Positions 34,117-45,603 of a stretch of 64,000 nt of DNA are shown here, one piece after another. Positions within the stretch are counted from its first letter, which is position 1. Each line of letters starts with the position of its first letter. Position numbers and translations under genes: made by a program. The notes under the pieces are model-generated. The model made no database searches. It worked only from the letters and a program-made list of their open reading frames with translations, and had not been told where the DNA came from. Source of the stretch: Rapana venosa (Eukaryota > Mollusca > Gastropoda > Neogastropoda > Muricidae); NCBI GenBank assembly GCA_028751875.1, contig CM054154.1:52960644-53024643 (forward strand), read 5' to 3'.

Positions 34117-34920
34117 GTGAGGACAATCACCAATCTCAGGTTTGCTGATGACTTTGACCAACTGGCAGGAAACGAACAGGAACTAGCCAACCTAGTGAAC
34201 CACCTGGACGAAACATCCTCCAGATATGGCATGGCGATCAGTGCTGAGAAGACAAAACTCATGACAAACAGTGCCCAGCCAATTACTACCAAGATCACTG
34301 TCAGTGGAAAAGAGCTTGAGGTTGTAGATCACTTCAGGTACCTTGGAGCTATTATTACTGAAGAAAATTCAAAGACTGAAATCCTCGCAAGGGCTGCACA
34401 AACAGTAGCAGCAATGGTGAAACTCAAGACCATCTGGAAAGGCTGAAACATCTATCTCTGTCTCTAGACTAAGGTCAAGCTACTGCATGCATTGGTCATC
34501 TCCACATATCTGCATGCATGCAAATCCTGGACATTGAATGCAGATCTACAAGGGAGGTTCCAGGCTTTGGAGATAAGATGCCTCAGAAGACTCCTTGGCG
34601 TTTTATACACAGACCACATTACCAACAAAGAAGTCCGACAAACCATCACCCAACAAATAAAGCACTATGAAGACCTGCTGACCACAGTCAAGAAAAGGAA
34701 GCTCAGATGGTATGGGCATGTGACAAGATCAGATGTGCTCTCCAAGACCATACTGCAAGGAACAGTACAAGGGAAGATAAGGCGGGGCAGGCCTAAGAAG
34801 GAACGGGCAGACAACATCACTGAATGGACCGGGAAGAGCTTCTCACAACCGAGGAACTTGCCCACAACCGCCGCAAATGGAGCCAACTGGGCCATGTTTG
34901 TCACTGCAGTACCCCTATGA
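34117..34920 (+). pseudogene. RT palm/thumb and C-terminal pieces of RTE copy G
   Basis: The first ORF (34117-34446) has RTITNLRFADDFDQLAGNEQ and ISAEKTKLMTNSA. The second (34492-34920) has ACKSWTLNADLQGRFQALEI and KKRKLRWYGHVTRSD, ending in a short tail region. A TGA at about 34443 separates them in frame-equivalent position. FADD catalytic residues are kept. Confidence 0.88.
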
Positions 34921-35039
34921 CCCCAGAGGGGGTTATGGGAGCAGATGAACAATCCTCTAAACATACCTAACTTGACTTGATGTGTGTGTGCGCGCGCGCA
35001 TGTGTGTTTATTGTTTAATTACTATTTATTTATTCCTTT

Positions 35040-35176
35040 GTTTCGAGGACGATGGAATGGGCACTTGCTTGCTGTTTTTTGCATCCAGTTCCCGTGTGTG
35101 TGCAGCTTTGTAGATTTTGTCATCCATTTGTACTGGTGCACAATTGCACAATATGGTCAGGTCAGAGGTGTCCTCT
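35040..35176 (-). mobile_element. SINE2 3' fragment
   Basis: Plus-strand TCGAGGACGATGGAATGGGC, then GCATCCAGTTCCCGTGTGTG and TTTGTAGATTTTGTCATCC match, reverse-complemented, the 3' half of the SINE2 at 56.7 kb. Head and core are missing. Confidence 0.65.
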
Positions 35177-35214
35177 GCTACCGGTAACCATGGAATCCGG
35201 TACCACCTGTGACA

Positions 35215-38200
35215 TGTGGGGAGTCAACCCAACCCAAAAATCACGCCTGGAGAGGGATGGGCGCCACCAGGCTACTTTTCCCCAAAGACACGCTACATAA
35301 AATGGAAAACCAAAAAGAATAAAAACCCGGGTTTTGGGGTCGCCCCCCGGGGTCAAAAAAGGACCGCCCCTTTCCCCTTCTGCTACCAGGGGAGGCAAAA
35401 AGGTGGTTTGGGGGGAAAACCCCCCTAAAAAAAAAGATCGGGGAAAGGGGATTTACATCACCATCGCAAGGGGGGAATTAAAAAAGGGTCTGGCCCAAAC
35501 GGGAAAAACTCCAAGAACTGTTATGAGCTGGAAAAGGGTAAAACCCTGGCATCTGGTGGGCCTCTGTAGGTCAAGGGAAAAAGAGCAGGGTGAAACCATA
35601 CTGACGAGGGTCATATCCCTCTACTATAGCGGAGGCAGGACAAACAATCTGGCTTTAGGCATGCTTGTAAAACAAGAACATAAAGGGAACTCGGTAATGG
35701 GATCTACCCGTAAAAAAGCCGGCTTAGGGCCATCCGCCTAAAGGGCGCCCCATTTCAACATCACATTTGATTCAAGCTACTCACCAAAAAAACGGTTCAC
35801 GATGTTGAAGATGAAGGGGAATTCTAAAACCAAACTATAGGGCATCACGATAAGGTGAAAAAGGGAAAAAGAAAATTTTGGGATCACCCGGGGAACTGGA
35901 AACCCAAAGGTGGGCGGAGACGCACTGAAAGACGGGGAGAAAATTTCCCTGGGGCCCCCCCCCTTTGAAATTTGAAATCACCAATGAGCTAGGTTTCCCG
36001 ACTACGGGAAATTTTTGCCACCCCAAAACTTGGGGGCTCCCCCAATCCCCTTGGAGAACACAAGAAACCCCGGGAGCGGGAAACATGGCTGCCCCCAATG
36101 GGATCCACCCAAACCAGATTGCCCTACATCCTGGTGAAAGGAACCCGGTTCAGATCGGGGCTTTAAAACAACCCAAGACGGGGACATTCCCGGGTTTCAG
36201 ACAGGGGCATTAAATTCATGACCTTTTTCCCCTAAAACTTTAGAGTCCGATTAAAGAAGCCCATAAGACAAAGAACCCCAAACCCTCAAGTTCCCCCGGG
36301 AAACGGGCTGAAGGACTCCCCCCTCCCCCAAGTCCTTCCAAGAAACCCAAATAGGGGGGAAAATTTGCACCATGCTAGCATTTTGAAAAAAGATGTCAAA
36401 AACGAGGGCCCATCATTTTAACGCATGTTTACGAGACAGCAAGAAATACCCCTTTGGGCAAACATGGGCCGGGAAAAACAAAACCCCTGGGTCACAGATA
36501 AATCTTGAATATGTGGGGAACAAAAGACGAGACCTAAAAAAGAGCAAGAACACTACAGGAGCAGAATGAGTAAGAGAAAAACCCAAAGAAGACAGGAAGC
36601 CCAGGGAGGAAAAACCAAGGAGGAATGGTTTAGAGAAAAAATTTGAAACAGAAATCAAAAAGAGACCCTGACAAAAAAAATTAATAGTAAAAGGGAGCAT
36701 ACCAGTTGTGAAAGAGCTCACCAAAAAAAAACAGGAAAAAGAGTCAGTAGCATCCGGACAAAAAAGGGGAATTTGCCAAAAACAGAAAAGAAGGAAATCT
36801 TTGGGCAGATGGAGGGAAATACGGCCAAACTTTTAACAATCATAAACACTGGCGACCCCAGCTTTACTTCCCAACCCAAAACCCTCTTCGAATAAAGACA
36901 ATTTCCCCAAATTTTCTACGTGGGGAAGTAAAAGTAGCAATTAATCGCGAAAAAAGGGAAAAATTTCAGCGGGAAATTTCAAACAACCCCCACCCAGAGC
37001 TGATCCAACAGGGGGGGAAGAAGCAGTGACGGGCATCCTTACAAGTACTGCAAAAAAGTTTGGGAAAACCCGAGAGTGGCCTACACCAGGGGACCCCAAC
37101 ACTCATCATATTTTTTCCCCAAAAAGGGAAAATCCCCAACTTCCCAAAACTACAGGAAAATTCAGCCTCAAAGTCATGCCAAAGTAAAGTCATGCTGAAA
37201 GGACCTGAACACGGGAAACCCAAACGGGGCGGAAGAGATCATCCCCGAAGAGCAGGCCGGTTTCCCCCCAAATAAAAAGCACCACAGGGAAAAATATTTA
37301 ACCCAGGGGTTTTGTGTGAGAAATAAAAACCCGCATAACAAGAATCTTCCAAAGTCTTCATTTTATTTTTAAAAAGGCCTTTTTGATAGAAATATGGCAT
37401 TACGCTCTGTGGGGCCCCCATGAACAAATTCAACATTTGGGCCCGAAGCGATTCACAAACCCCAAGGAGCCTATCAAAGGCCACCAGTGCAGTATCGTAC
37501 AGGGGGACGGTTTTTGGGGGAAAGGTTCCGAAACCCCAGTTTGGGGTCCGACAGGGAATTTCTTGTCGCCGACACTGTTTTTAAAATTTTCCTTGAAAAG
37601 ATCCTGACGAAAGCCTTTGGGAAAACCACAAGTCACAGGGCACATTGGAGGGCGAAACAATCACCAACCTCAGGGTTTTCCAATGAAAATTGACAGTTGG
37701 CAGGAAAATTTAAAAAGGGAAATGGCCAACCTAGTGAAGCAATGGGCGAAATATCCCACATACGGCAGGAAACACGCCGAGAAAACCAAAACTCAGGGCA
37801 AAAAAAGTGCCCCGCCCAACACCCCCAAGAACCTCCAGCGGTATAAAAACTGGAGAAAAGTTTACCATTTCAATACCTTGGAGCCATCATTGGGAAGGAA
37901 CCCAAGACCAAAATTTCCCAGCAAGGGCGGCCCCAAACACGCAGCAATGGCAAAACTGAAGACCAATGGGGGACAGAAAAAATCCCTCTCGGAACCAAGG
38001 GGAAAATTACAAAAACCCTTTAGTCATCTCAAAAGCTTTTTTGCATGTAGGCATGGGCATGGAAAAGCAGACCTACAAAGGAAAGGGCCAGCAATAAAAA
38101 AAGAGGGCTCCGAAAGGGTCCCTTGGGATCTCAAAACAAAGGGGGCCCCCTCAACCCCAAAAAAGAATTTCCCCAGAAAGACACCAACCCAAATGGGGAC

Positions 38201-38350
38201 TTGCAAAAAACCCTCCCCGCAAGGAACCCGTCCAGGGGAAGAGAAGACGGGGCCCGCCCGAAAGGGGAAAGTTGGGCCGAAAACATTTCCCTGATTGGAA
38301 CAGGGAAAAGGGCTTCAATGTCACCCAGGGACTCGCCCCGACCCCACTAA
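35215..38350 (+). mobile_element. RTE-group LINE, copy H, in base-smeared sequence
   Basis: Recognisable in order: endonuclease words near 35535-36000 (ACTATAGCGGAGGCA, GGTGGGCGGAGACGCACTGA), linker, RT near 36960-37800, and thumb/C-terminal near 37850-38330. Direct comparison with copy G shows systematic copying of neighbouring bases: G 33556-33575 AAGATCTGGCAGACTGGAGA, H 37056-37075 AAGTTTGGGAAAACCCGAGA. The ORFs predicted here (including the 225-codon one at 37617-38294) are artefacts of that corruption. Confidence 0.8.
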
Positions 38351-38639
38351 TGGGCCCGCTGGTCCCCGTTCCGGGCCACCGCAGCCCCTAAAGACCCTGG
38401 CGGGTTACGGGGCCAGTAACAGTAAAATTGTCTTTCTCTTCCCAAAAAGGGGGAAGGGTTTGGGAAATTTTCGCGGGGGTTTGCATGCCCCCAAAACCCG
38501 GGGCCCGTTTTATGGTTCCCCCCGGAAGGATGTGTGTTGTGCACAAAAGGTGTATATTTTGGTGCTTTGGGGGCCGCGCAAGTTTGTGTTTGTGCGGTGA
38601 ACCCTTTAAATATAGCCAAATTGTCCCCTGTTTTAAAAT

Positions 38640-38745
38640 TTCCCCCCCCCCCCCTCTCTCCTTTCTCCCCTCTCCCCTCTCTCCCCTTCTCTCTTTTCTC
38701 TCCCTCCCCTTCCTCTCTCTCTTTTCTCTTTTTCTCTCTGTCTGT
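38640..38745. repeat. C run and (CT)n-rich tract
   Basis: C run near 38641-38654, then CT-rich sequence to about 38740. Confidence 0.9.
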
Positions 38746-38827
38746 CCAAAATGGTTCAGTATGACGTTTAAATTTTCAAGTCCCTAACCCAATTTTCACA
38801 AAGGGCATGTTTAAATTTAAAATCGAC

Positions 38828-39157
38828 TCATTCCATCACGGGTAAAATAAATATATGTGTTAAAAAGTTTGTTGTTTTTTTTTTGTTGTTTTTTGTCTTT
38901 CTCTTCTTTTCTCTGCAAAACTCCTGGTGGATTTTCTCTGCAGTTGACCTGTAAGTTACTATATTTGCTTTCCCTGAAATATATGTGACAAGTATCGTTT
39001 CTCCAAACTGTTCTTCTAACTTTTGCCATAGATGTTTTTCACTGTAAGATTTTTTTTCATTTGCAGCTTCTTGAAGAATGTGTTGCATTTTCTGCCTGAG
39101 ATCTGAAAGAGTGATTTGTTCATTATAAGTTTCTTCTAAAAACTGTAATACCTTCAA
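38828..39157 (-). pseudogene. Fragment resembling a recurrent uncharacterised invertebrate protein domain
   Basis: 109 codons on the minus strand, with a charged helical N-terminal half (ITLSDLRQKMQHILQEA) followed by KLEEQFGETILVTYISGKAN and IVTYRSTA. A layout of a helical segment, then 'L..hFG..I.I..I.GK.NIVTFRSTA', recurs in uncharacterised, often transposon-associated proteins of cnidarians and molluscs; this is from memory and I cannot name a function. An in-frame stop precedes the first codon, no ATG start is convincing (the first codon is TTG), and it ends in a Lys-rich low-complexity stretch. Probably an exon or element fragment. Confidence 0.4.
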
Positions 39158-39292
39158 GAAGGCTTTTCATCAGCAGGTCTTCCCTACTATTCTACGTGTA
39201 AGTATTCTGACTGGTGCTATTACCAACAAATCAGTTTGCTGGGCATGCAGCTGAAAAACACTAGAATTTACTGCTTGTAAACAATTCCCTGT

Positions 39293-39713
39293 GAATCATG
39301 GACCCTGACTGCAGATTTGGAGAGAAAAGTACAGGCGGTGGAGATGAGATGCTTTCAGAGACTCCTTGGATCTCGTACAAAGACCACAAACAACGAAAGC
39401 GTGCAAAAACAAATCCAGCAAACCATGGACCCTATGAAACCTTCTAACGATCGTGAAAAAACGTAAACTTAAATGGTAGGCATGTCACAAGATCCAAAGG
39501 ACTTGCAAAGACAGTTCTACAAGGCACTGTCCAGGGAGGAAGAAGAAGAGGCAGACCAAGGAAGAGCTGGGAGGATAACATCAGCGAATGGACAGGCCTA
39601 GAACTCAACAAAACCCTGAGAAAGGCAGAACAGAGAGAGGAATGGAGGGAACTGGTTGTTGAGTCTTTGAGGGTGCCCCCACGGTCGTCAGACTACGGGA
39701 CAGATAGATAGAG
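39293..39713 (+). mobile_element. RTE-group LINE, copy J (5'-truncated 3' end)
   Basis: Corresponds to 24780-25210 of copy I, from ATGGACCCTGACTGCAGATT to GGGACAGATAGATAGA. It is flanked by AAACAATTCCCTGT (39279-39292) and AAACAAATCCCTGT (39714-39727), 13 of 14 identical, a likely target-site duplication. Coding is broken by several small deletions. Confidence 0.88.
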
Positions 39714-39727
39714 AAACAAATCCCTGT

Positions 39728-40021
39728 TGCACGCCTAAATGATAAAAGGGTCACAGATTGAAACTGTTTTAATCTTTAATCCAAACTTGGACAAAATCTA
39801 AACATCCTCCCTATATCTAACTGTCGTACTTGAAAACATACTTTTTTCATGTTAATTTCAGTCCATAAGAATCATGTACTCCATGCATATGAAATAATTG
39901 TTCACACACATACACACCCACACACCAACCCACGCACGCATGTACACACACACACACACACACACACACAACACACACACACACACAACACAACACACAC
40001 ACACACACACACATACACACA
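39728..40021. repeat. Short interval with (AC)n microsatellite
   Basis: Unique sequence to about 39900, then interrupted (AC)n to 40021, abutting the SINE1 head. Confidence 0.9.
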
Positions 40022-40160
40022 CAGTGGATTGGTGGTCTCGAGGTAACACGCCTGCCTAGAAAGCAAAAAGTGCAGGTCAGAAGTGTGCGGTGGCTCAAAT
40101 CCCGCTTGGGCCCAAAACTTTCTCCACATCCATTTGACCATGAGTGGTGGTCTGTTGCCA

Positions 40161-40194
<34 letters not shown>

Positions 40195-40312
40195 GTGTTA
40201 CACATAATTATTTGGCGCATGTAAAAGAACCCATGGCAACAAGAGAGTTGTCCTTGGCAAATTTGTTCTTAGGTGGCGCTGCGCATGTGGTGACATACTC
40301 TACTGACAGGCA
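40022..40312 (+). mobile_element. SINE1 copy (3' end divergent)
   Basis: Head GGATTGGTGGTCTCGAGGTA (about 40025-40044) and core GTCTTTCAGATGAGACGATA (40161-40180) with AACTGAGGTCCTGTGTG, then GTAAAAGAACCCATGGCAAC and GCGCATGTGGTGACATACTC. Lacks the sequence between CAAATTTGTTC and GGTGGCGCTG that is present in the 17.4-kb copy. Confidence 0.8.
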
Positions 40313-40373
40313 ATTGTTTTTGTCTTGTTTTAATTGAAATTGTACGTGTATCAGTGTCGAATCCTGCATAGTT

Positions 40374-40963
40374 GTGTCTGAGGTGTCTGCAATGAATGTG
40401 ACAATGTTTGGAAGAACTGTATCCACTCTCTTAGTTTGTTGTTTTCTGATAGCGTCATTCCATCGTGTGGGAGGTGCACCGGCCAGCAACAATCATGGCT
40501 GGACGTACACTCGTGAATTTCTTCTGAGCCTACGACAATCGTCCAGTGCCTTACCCGAGGGTCAAGACGTGAACTTTCCTTGCGAAATTCTTCCATCTGC
40601 CACCATTACTGACAGGACTTGGAAGAACATCAAGAAAAGAAAAAGAGGAACAAAGGTGGCATGAGACAAAGACTAAAAAATTCAAATCATTGGAAAACTC
40701 TGCTACCAACAGTCATACTGACCAATGTCCAATCCCTTCAAACAAAGACAGACAAGCTTCAGGCAAACGTTAATTACATGCATGAGTTCAAGAACGCTGG
40801 CCTGCTCGCTTTGACAGAAACCTGGCTGACAGACAATGTACCCAGCAGTGAGCTGTCTATAAATAGCTTTGGACAGCCTATTTGCCTGGACAGAGACAAA
40901 TGCGGGATAGGGAAAAATCAGGGTGGCGGCCTCTGTTTCTACACTCAACGAGAAATGGTGTAA
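40374..40963 (+). pseudogene. N-terminal region and endonuclease start of LINE copy L
   Basis: Two overlapping frames, 40374-40664 and 40619-40963, joined by a frameshift near 40640 in a Lys/Arg-rich run. The second has the APE-endonuclease motifs NVQSL (N of motif I) and TETWL (catalytic Glu). Start codon uncertain; a hydrophobic stretch near residues 13-27 is more likely chance than a signal peptide. Confidence 0.75.
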
Positions 40964-43290
40964 GGACGTGACCATTCGAGGGTCATGACTGTTGTCTATA
41001 TCACTCTGACCGTACTACCTACTGTGGGAATTCCCACAACTATTTTATACCCTAGTGTACATTCATCCCAAAGCTAATGTGACCAGAGCATCCAAACATA
41101 TTTTAAATCACCTGCATGTGTTAGATTCTATATCCCCCGATACTCCTAAATTCATCCTGGGTGATTTAATAACTGTTCACTCAGTAGAACGCTGACAAAT
41201 TATGAACAGTTCGTGACCTGCCCCTCAGACAGAAATAAGACCCTCGACTTGTGCTATGGGACTGTAGCAGGTGCATATAAATCACTACCGTTGCCTCCCA
41301 TGGGTTCATCCGACCACAACTGTATTCTTCTAGCACCATATACCAGTCAACATTTCAGCGCCTTCAGCCCATGGTCAGGGCCACAAAGAAATGGACTGCC
41401 GATAGCATAGCTAGTCTGCAAGGCTGCTTTGATTGCACTGACTGGATATGTTTTATAATGTGTGTTCAGATCTGAATGAGTTAACTGATGTTATTTCTTC
41501 CTATATTTCATTTTGTGTCAGTAGTGTTTCCAACAAAGCATAACTTTTACCCCAAAAAACCTTGGTTTACAAAGACCTAAAACGTTATTAAAAAAAAACA
41601 AAGTATTTTTACACGGGCAAAAAAACAAAAGAAGGAATAAATAAAGAAGTCAAAGCGGTGTTGCACAGCAGACTTACTAAAAAATAAGTAGAAAAATTTT
41701 TGCAGGAACAATTTTCGTGCTGCCTGCGGGGCAATAAAAAAAAATGTCACAAAAAACATGAAATGCCCCACATGGGGAAGATTATCTCCGGGGGGCTTAC
41801 AAAAAATCCCAACCATTTAAATGCATTTTTACCGCTTCGAAAAAGCATGTTTTTCGAGAAATAATTGCCTAACTTCTCACCCTTTTGAGATTACGTTTTT
41901 GTTAGGAACAGTTTTTTTGTAAACTTTTCAAGTAAATATCAACAAATTCCCACCAATGGCATAGGGGCAGAACCCTAATTCTTGCTCTGACTTGCCAGCA
42001 CTTTCAACCTTTTCCAAGCCCGCTGGACCTAGCCAAAACCAGTTTTTTGGAAAGACTTCCATTATTAACCTCTCCAAAAAAACCCAAATCCTTTTTGGCC
42101 TAAGATTTCAACCTGTAGCCCACAATCATTTTGTGATAAAAACTTTTAGAAAAGACGAAAAAAATCTCCATTCTTCTGCTAAGAGAAAGACCTTTACCTG
42201 CTACATTTGCCCACAGGGCGGATAGTGTCGAAGATGCCAAACGTTTACCACTTAAAACCCTGACCTCACCAAAATTGTTTGCGACTTAAGTTTGGCTTCA
42301 AAAATCGCCTCATGTTCGTTTACAAAAAACTTTCAAAATTTTACTAACTATCAAATTTTTTTTTGGCTGATTGAATTTTTAACTAAACGACCGAGCGGGT
42401 TTTTGCAATAATTACTTCCGGTTAATTTTAATTATCTTCCGGTTAGATTTACCTGTACGGGTTTTCTAAGGGGAAACGTTCTCTGCCATTTCTGTACATT
42501 CTGACACAGAGATTGCAGAACCTATGAACACCCTTTTTTTTTAAATTTTAAAGATACAGTGCTCTTTTGTCTCTTATCGAAACTCCCCCAAAACCCGGTC
42601 TAGCCCCCAAACCGTTTTTTCGTCATCGGTGTGATGAGCGTATCGGGGGCAAAAATTTTTCTAAAAATTACATATCTTCCTATTATTTTAGGAGGACAGG
42701 TTACACTTCTGAGCATATTATCATTTTAACAAGAATTTTAAAACATTTTTTAAATGCAAGTATCTGGGGAAAACTTTTATCCAAAAAAAACGGGGGCTAA
42801 CACTGACCTTTTGTCAAAAAAATGCAACAACTATGTATTTCTAAGGGAACGAACTCATTTTTTTTTGACAAAAAAAATTCTTTCTTTGTTCTACAATCCA
42901 AAGAAGTGTTCTAATTTTTGCTTTCATCTGTTGGACAAAAACCTTTTGTTAAAACAAGAAAAGCTTTTGAGAATTGTTAAAACTGCTCAAAAATTTGGGA
43001 AAAAACAAAGAATTCCATCATACGCGTCACCTTGGCCAAAATGACGCCACTTGGCTGATCAATTTCCCATGCTATGTCTTCCGAAATTTAGTTTTGCCTT
43101 CATGCCCAACAGTAAAACAACTAGAAAAAGATTCTTTTTTTCCAGTAGTCATTCGAATTCAAATTCAAAAAAACACTGACCAAAAAAGTTTACCTTTTTG
43201 AAAAACCAATATACATCCTTTATTTCAAGGCGTGCATGTGTTGTGTGTTGGCACGAAAATAAGTACTCTTACTTTTTGGGTTAAAAGATT
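40374..43290 (+). mobile_element. L2/CR1-like LINE, copy L (5' part clean, remainder smeared)
   Basis: Begins with an ORF2-like start (TYTREFLLSLRQ), then the endonuclease (VILTNVQSLQTKTDKLQ, LALTETWLTD, GIGKNQGGGLCFY, ILGD near 41155, SSDHNCILLAP near 41307). The linker is near 41390-41530. From about 41540 the text is smeared, yet FQP..DLAK and LSKKTQIL-like words (about 42010-42090) and C-terminal words (LLRIVKTAQKFG at about 42965, FRNLVLPSC at about 43080) keep the family order. It belongs to a different lineage from copies D/E/F by its C-terminal sequence. Confidence 0.75.
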
Positions 43291-43329
43291 TTAAAAATTT
43301 GTTTTTCTTTACTATCAATGGCCCTTATG

Positions 43330-43372
43330 GTGTGTGTGTGTGTGTGTGGTGTGTGTGTGTGTGTGTGTGTTA
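43330..43372. repeat. (GT)n microsatellite
   Basis: Two GT tracts separated by one GG. Confidence 0.95.
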
Positions 43373-43404
43373 TTATAGCAATGGTCTGTATAACATTGTG
43401 TTAA

Positions 43405-43487
43405 TAATGATAAATAATAATAATGTATGGAATTTATAAGCGCTGAATCTTATAAAGCAACAAATCAAAGCGCTCAGATTAAAAATT
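43405..43487 (-). mobile_element. CR1/L2 3' tail remnant
   Basis: Plus-strand ATAATAATGTATGGAATTTA, then TAAGCGCTGAATCTTATAAA and ATCAAAGCGCTC, match the extreme 3' tail of copies D and F in minus orientation. Only the last about 80 bp are present. Confidence 0.65.
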
Positions 43488-45603
43488 TTTTTATCGAGGA
43501 TAATGGAATAAGAAAAAGAAAAATGAAACAAAAGAAAGAGCAGAACAATATAGGGCAGTCAACAAAAGAATCAGGAAGTCCATGACGGAGGCAAAAGAAG
43601 AAATGGATGGGTAACAGTGCCAAGACATTGAAGAGAACATCAAGAAAAACAATAGCAAGAAAGCAAAATCAGCTGGTGAAAGACCTGACTAGCACGAACA
43701 GAGAAAAGGTTTAACAATCCAAGACAAAAATGGGAAGTGTCCCCACTGACGACCAGGATATTCTGAACAGATGGACAGAATACTGCTCCGCCTGTAAAAA
43801 CTATAGAACCGCAGGAGATCCAGAATCCTTAATGTAACCGAAAGCAAAGACACAGACATCCACCCTAATCCTCCGAGAAGAAGTGGAAACACATCAGATC
43901 GCTGAAAAAGGGAAGTCAGCAGGGGCTGACAACATTCCAGCTGAGTTGGTCCAACTGGAGGGGAAGCCATGATCAGCGCCCCTACTAAGAATCTCAACAA
44001 GATCTGGCAGACGGGAAAAATGGCCAAACACCAGGGGACACATCACTCATCACACCCCCCCCAAGAAAGGAAATCTACAAAAATCCCATAATTTACCCCC
44101 ACAATCACCCATATGTCACCCAAGCAAGGTCATGCTGCAGATAATATTGAATAGATGAAGCCACAAGCAGAGCCATCATTGCTGGGGAACAAGCAGGTTT
44201 CAGAGCAGGGTGCAGCACAACAGAACAGATATTCAACCTCAGAATACTATGTGAGGGGTACCTTCAAACATCAACAAGACCTTTACCACGTTTTAAATCG
44301 ATTTTAAGAAGGCATTTGACGGGGTGTGGCATGCAGCTTTGTGGGCAACCATGAATTTGACAGCATCAATGCAAACCTGATCAGAGTCATCAAACAGCTG
44401 TACAGCGAGGCCACCATGCAGTGTACTACAACAACAACATTGGAGAATGGTTTCGAACAACAGTTGGAGTAAGGCAGGGCTGCTACTCTCACCCACTCTT
44501 TTCAACATCTTCCTTGAGAGAATCATGGCTGATGCACTGGAACATCATGAAGGATCAGTCAGCATTGGTGGCAAACGATCACAAACCTCCGTTTCGCAGA
44601 TGACATTGAGGGAAAAAAGCAGGATCAGAAAAAGAGCTTGCCAGCCTAACAGAACATTTGAATAAGGCCTCCAAAACATACGGCATGGAAATCAGTGCAG
44701 AGAAGACCAAACTGATGACTAATAACACCAACGGCATTAGCACTGATATCAGGGTTAATGACCAGAAGCTGGAAACAGTTCAAAGCTTCAAGTACCTGGA
44801 GCCATTGTATCAGACCAGGGATCCAACCCAGAAGTAGTATGCAGACTGCACAGACAATAACAGCTTTGTCAAAACTAAACACCATCTGGAGAGATAAGAA
44901 TATCTCACTTATCTCCAAGATCAGACTAATGCCTCCCTTTTCATATCCATATTTCTGTATGCCTGTGAATCATGACCCTGACTGCAGATTTGGAGAGAAA
45001 GTACAGGCAGTGGAGATGAGATCTTTCGGAGACTCCTTGGCATCTCCTACAAGACCACATAAGCAACGAAAGCGTGCATAACAGAATCCGCAAACCATTG
45101 GCCCTATGAGAACCTTCTAACGATCGTGAAAAAGCGTAAACTTAAATGTATGGGCATGTCACAAGATCCCAAGGAATTACAAAGACAGTTTTGAAAGGGC
45201 ACTGTCCAAGGAGAAGAAGAAGAGGCAGACCAAGGAAGAGCTGGGAGGATAACATCAGCGAATGGACAGGCCTAGAACTCAACAAAACCCTGAGAAAGGC
45301 AGAACAGAGAGAGGAATGGAGGGAACTGGTTGTTGAGTCTTTGAGGGTGCCCCCACGGTCGTCAGACTACGGGACAGATAGATAGATAGATAGAATGGAA
45401 TAAGCACTTCTGTGCCTTTTTAAAAAAACAAACATCCAGTCCCCGTGTGTATGCGGTTTTGTCAATTTTGTCATCTGTTCCCACCGGCACACAATGGCCT
45501 ACTCTTTCGAAAAGCGGAACAGGATTTAACGTGTGCGCAAGATGTTCTGCATGCGTTCGCACACGGGGCCTCGGTTTATAGTCTCCGAAGGACTTCATAT
45601 ATT
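43488..45603 (-). mobile_element. SINE2 copy split by RTE copy K
   Basis: SINE2 tail sequence TATCGAGGATAATGGAATAA (43493-43512 region) is interrupted, and the element resumes at 45394 with AATGGAATAAGCACTTCTGT, ATCCAGTCCCCGTGTGTATG and the core complement CCTCGGTTTATAGTCTC near 45568-45585. Head absent. The two halves join exactly once the inserted RTE and one copy of the 11-bp duplication are removed. Confidence 0.85.
43513..45393 (+). mobile_element. RTE-group LINE, copy K, inserted in SINE2 with 11-bp target-site duplication
   Basis: Starts in the linker (AAAAAGAAAAATGAAACAAA, as in copy I) and ends in GACAGATAGATAGATAGATA. AATGGAATAAG flanks it exactly at 43502-43512 and 45394-45404. 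Same subfamily as copy I, with many one-base deletions relative to it that look partly like consensus error. RT active site DNA reads TTTCGCAGATGACATTGAGG (about 44592-44611), so FADD is kept. No long ORF survives. Confidence 0.9.

Larger units (their letters stand above)
30774..34950 (+). mobile_element. RTE-group LINE, copy G, split by a CR1/L2 insertion
   Basis: The 5' part (30774-31020) encodes the end of the endonuclease and linker (GSDHDLVLLNFRTRLEKI) and stops at ...CAATGCAGCAGTGAT. The element resumes at about 32985 (ACAGCAAATGAACTACTTGG, matching the RTE sequence ACAGCAAAGGAGCTACTTGG of related copies). It continues through the RT (NLRFADDFDQLAG, about 34135) to a 3' end GGGAGCAGATGA near 34945. 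The first part after the resumption (32985-33240) is smeared. ORFs 34117-34446 and 34492-34920 are the longest intact pieces. Confidence 0.9.

Noticed and set aside
37617..38294. 225-codon ORF
   Set aside because: It lies in base-smeared RTE sequence; the real RTE frame is different and the length results from loss of stop codons by the smearing.
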